A stretch of 5,888 nucleotides of DNA, taken from Treponema sp. (GTDB lineage: Bacteria; Spirochaetota; Spirochaetia; Treponematales; UBA12059). The position numbers and the translations under genes are program-made. Shown one piece after another: positions 5,463 through 5,888 of the stretch. Location: the NCBI GenBank assembly GCA_012517645.1, contig JAAYUR010000370.1, positions 1 to 5,888 on the forward strand, read 5' to 3'. The notes below the pieces were generated by a model that made no database searches, was not told the DNA's origin, and saw nothing but the letters and a program-made list of their open reading frames with translations. Within the stretch, counting starts at the first letter, position 1. Each line of letters begins with the position of its first letter.

Positions 5463-5888
5463 GGTTCCACTCCTTCCTCCGCGAGGATCCCCCGGAGCCG
5501 GGTCCTCGCCCGGGCAAGCCGGCTCTTCACCGTGCCTTCGGGCATCCCGAAGGCGGCGGCGAGATCCGCGACGGACGCCCCCTCCGCATCCCGGAGGTAG
5601 ACCAGGCTGCGGTCCGGCTCGCCCAGGCGGTCCAGGGCCGCGAGGACGAGATCCGCCAGGGCCGCCCTCTCGGCCTCCCGGGAGGGATCGACCTCCAAGT
5701 CGTCCGTTCCGCCGGACCTCAAAACCACGGCCCGCTCGGCCCGGCCCCGGGCCCGGGTTTCCTTTCGCAGGGTATCCAGGCAGGCCCGGCGCACCACCCC
5801 GGCCAGGAACATGAAGGGCTCCGATTCGGCTCGGTATCCCCGGAGGGCGTCCATCATCCTGCGGTAGCCCTCCTGGAGGGCGTCTTCC
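5459..5888 (-). CDS. ECF-type RNA polymerase sigma-70 factor (5'-partial)
   Basis: This is an alternative sigma factor that directs RNA polymerase to a stress- or signal-specific promoter set. The frame is open to the window edge, so the paired ATG codons at 5852-5857 are internal: the residues before them, EDALQEGYRR, are typical sigma region 2 sequence. Of the protein, 142 residues are visible (counted from base 5887). Region 2 runs from residue 1 to about 45 and includes FMFLAGVVRRACLDTLRKE (the 2.3-2.4 promoter -10 contact area). A variable linker follows (about 46-75), then region 4 (about 77-135) with the helix-turn-helix ASVADLAAAFGMPEGTVKSR, which would bind the -35 element. Region 1.1 and region 3 are absent, as in ECF factors of about 170-190 residues; some 30-40 residues are missing at the N-terminus. 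The stop overlaps the start of the probable anti-sigma gene. The ECF subgroup cannot be assigned by eye. Confidence 0.94.
   Translation of the reverse strand, partial: EDALQEGYRRMMDALRGYRAESEPFMFLAGVVRRACLDTLRKETRARGRAERAVVLRSGGTDDLEVDPSREAERAALADLVLAALDRLGEPDRSLVYLRDAEGASVADLAAAFGMPEGTVKSRLARARTRLRGILAEEGVEP
5470..5475 (-). promoter_or_regulatory. Ribosome binding site of the probable anti-sigma gene
   Basis: On the minus strand AAGGAG lies seven bases before the ATG at 5462, inside the last codons of the sigma factor gene. It sets the start at the ATGA overlap and points to coupled, near-equal synthesis of sigma and anti-sigma proteins. Confidence 0.7.

Overview
The window is GC-rich, densely coded bacterial DNA. 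It holds six protein genes in two convergent transcription units, and both units run off the ends of the window. The host is a diderm (Gram-negative-type) bacterium: the products include a Lol/MacB-type ABC transporter, a LolA-like periplasmic protein and an outer-membrane beta-barrel. Strong AGGAGG-type ribosome binding sites and tight packing fit several high-GC phyla. A spirochaete, acidobacterium or deltaproteobacterium-like host is possible, but the sequence does not settle the phylum.

Plus strand, 1-4875: an apparent operon of five genes with gaps or overlaps of about 1-12 bases. In order these are an ABC ATPase of the LolD/MacB class (5' end outside the window), two different FtsX-family permeases of four predicted membrane segments each, a secreted LolA-like 'outer membrane lipoprotein-sorting' protein, and an outer-membrane beta-barrel whose GTG start overlaps the preceding stop codon. 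Together they could form a route from inner membrane (ATPase plus permease heterodimer) through the periplasm (LolA-like carrier) to the outer membrane (barrel). This resembles the Lol lipoprotein pathway but has a barrel where LolB would be expected. The cargo is unknown.

Convergence zone, 4876-5045: 170 bases without a gene, almost filled by one palindromic element (about 4877-5033). Its imperfect outer inverted-repeat arms carry CACGGAG-type motifs and enclose two perfect GC hairpins. It looks like a dispersed palindromic repeat and may also act as a two-way transcription barrier.

Minus strand, 5888-5046: an ECF sigma-70 factor gene (5' end outside the window) overlaps by ATGA with a gene for a small single-pass membrane protein, very likely its anti-sigma factor. 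That protein lacks the usual zinc-binding motif and is not recognisable as a known anti-sigma family by eye.

No tRNA, rRNA, CRISPR array or transposase gene was seen. Promoters for both units must lie outside the window.
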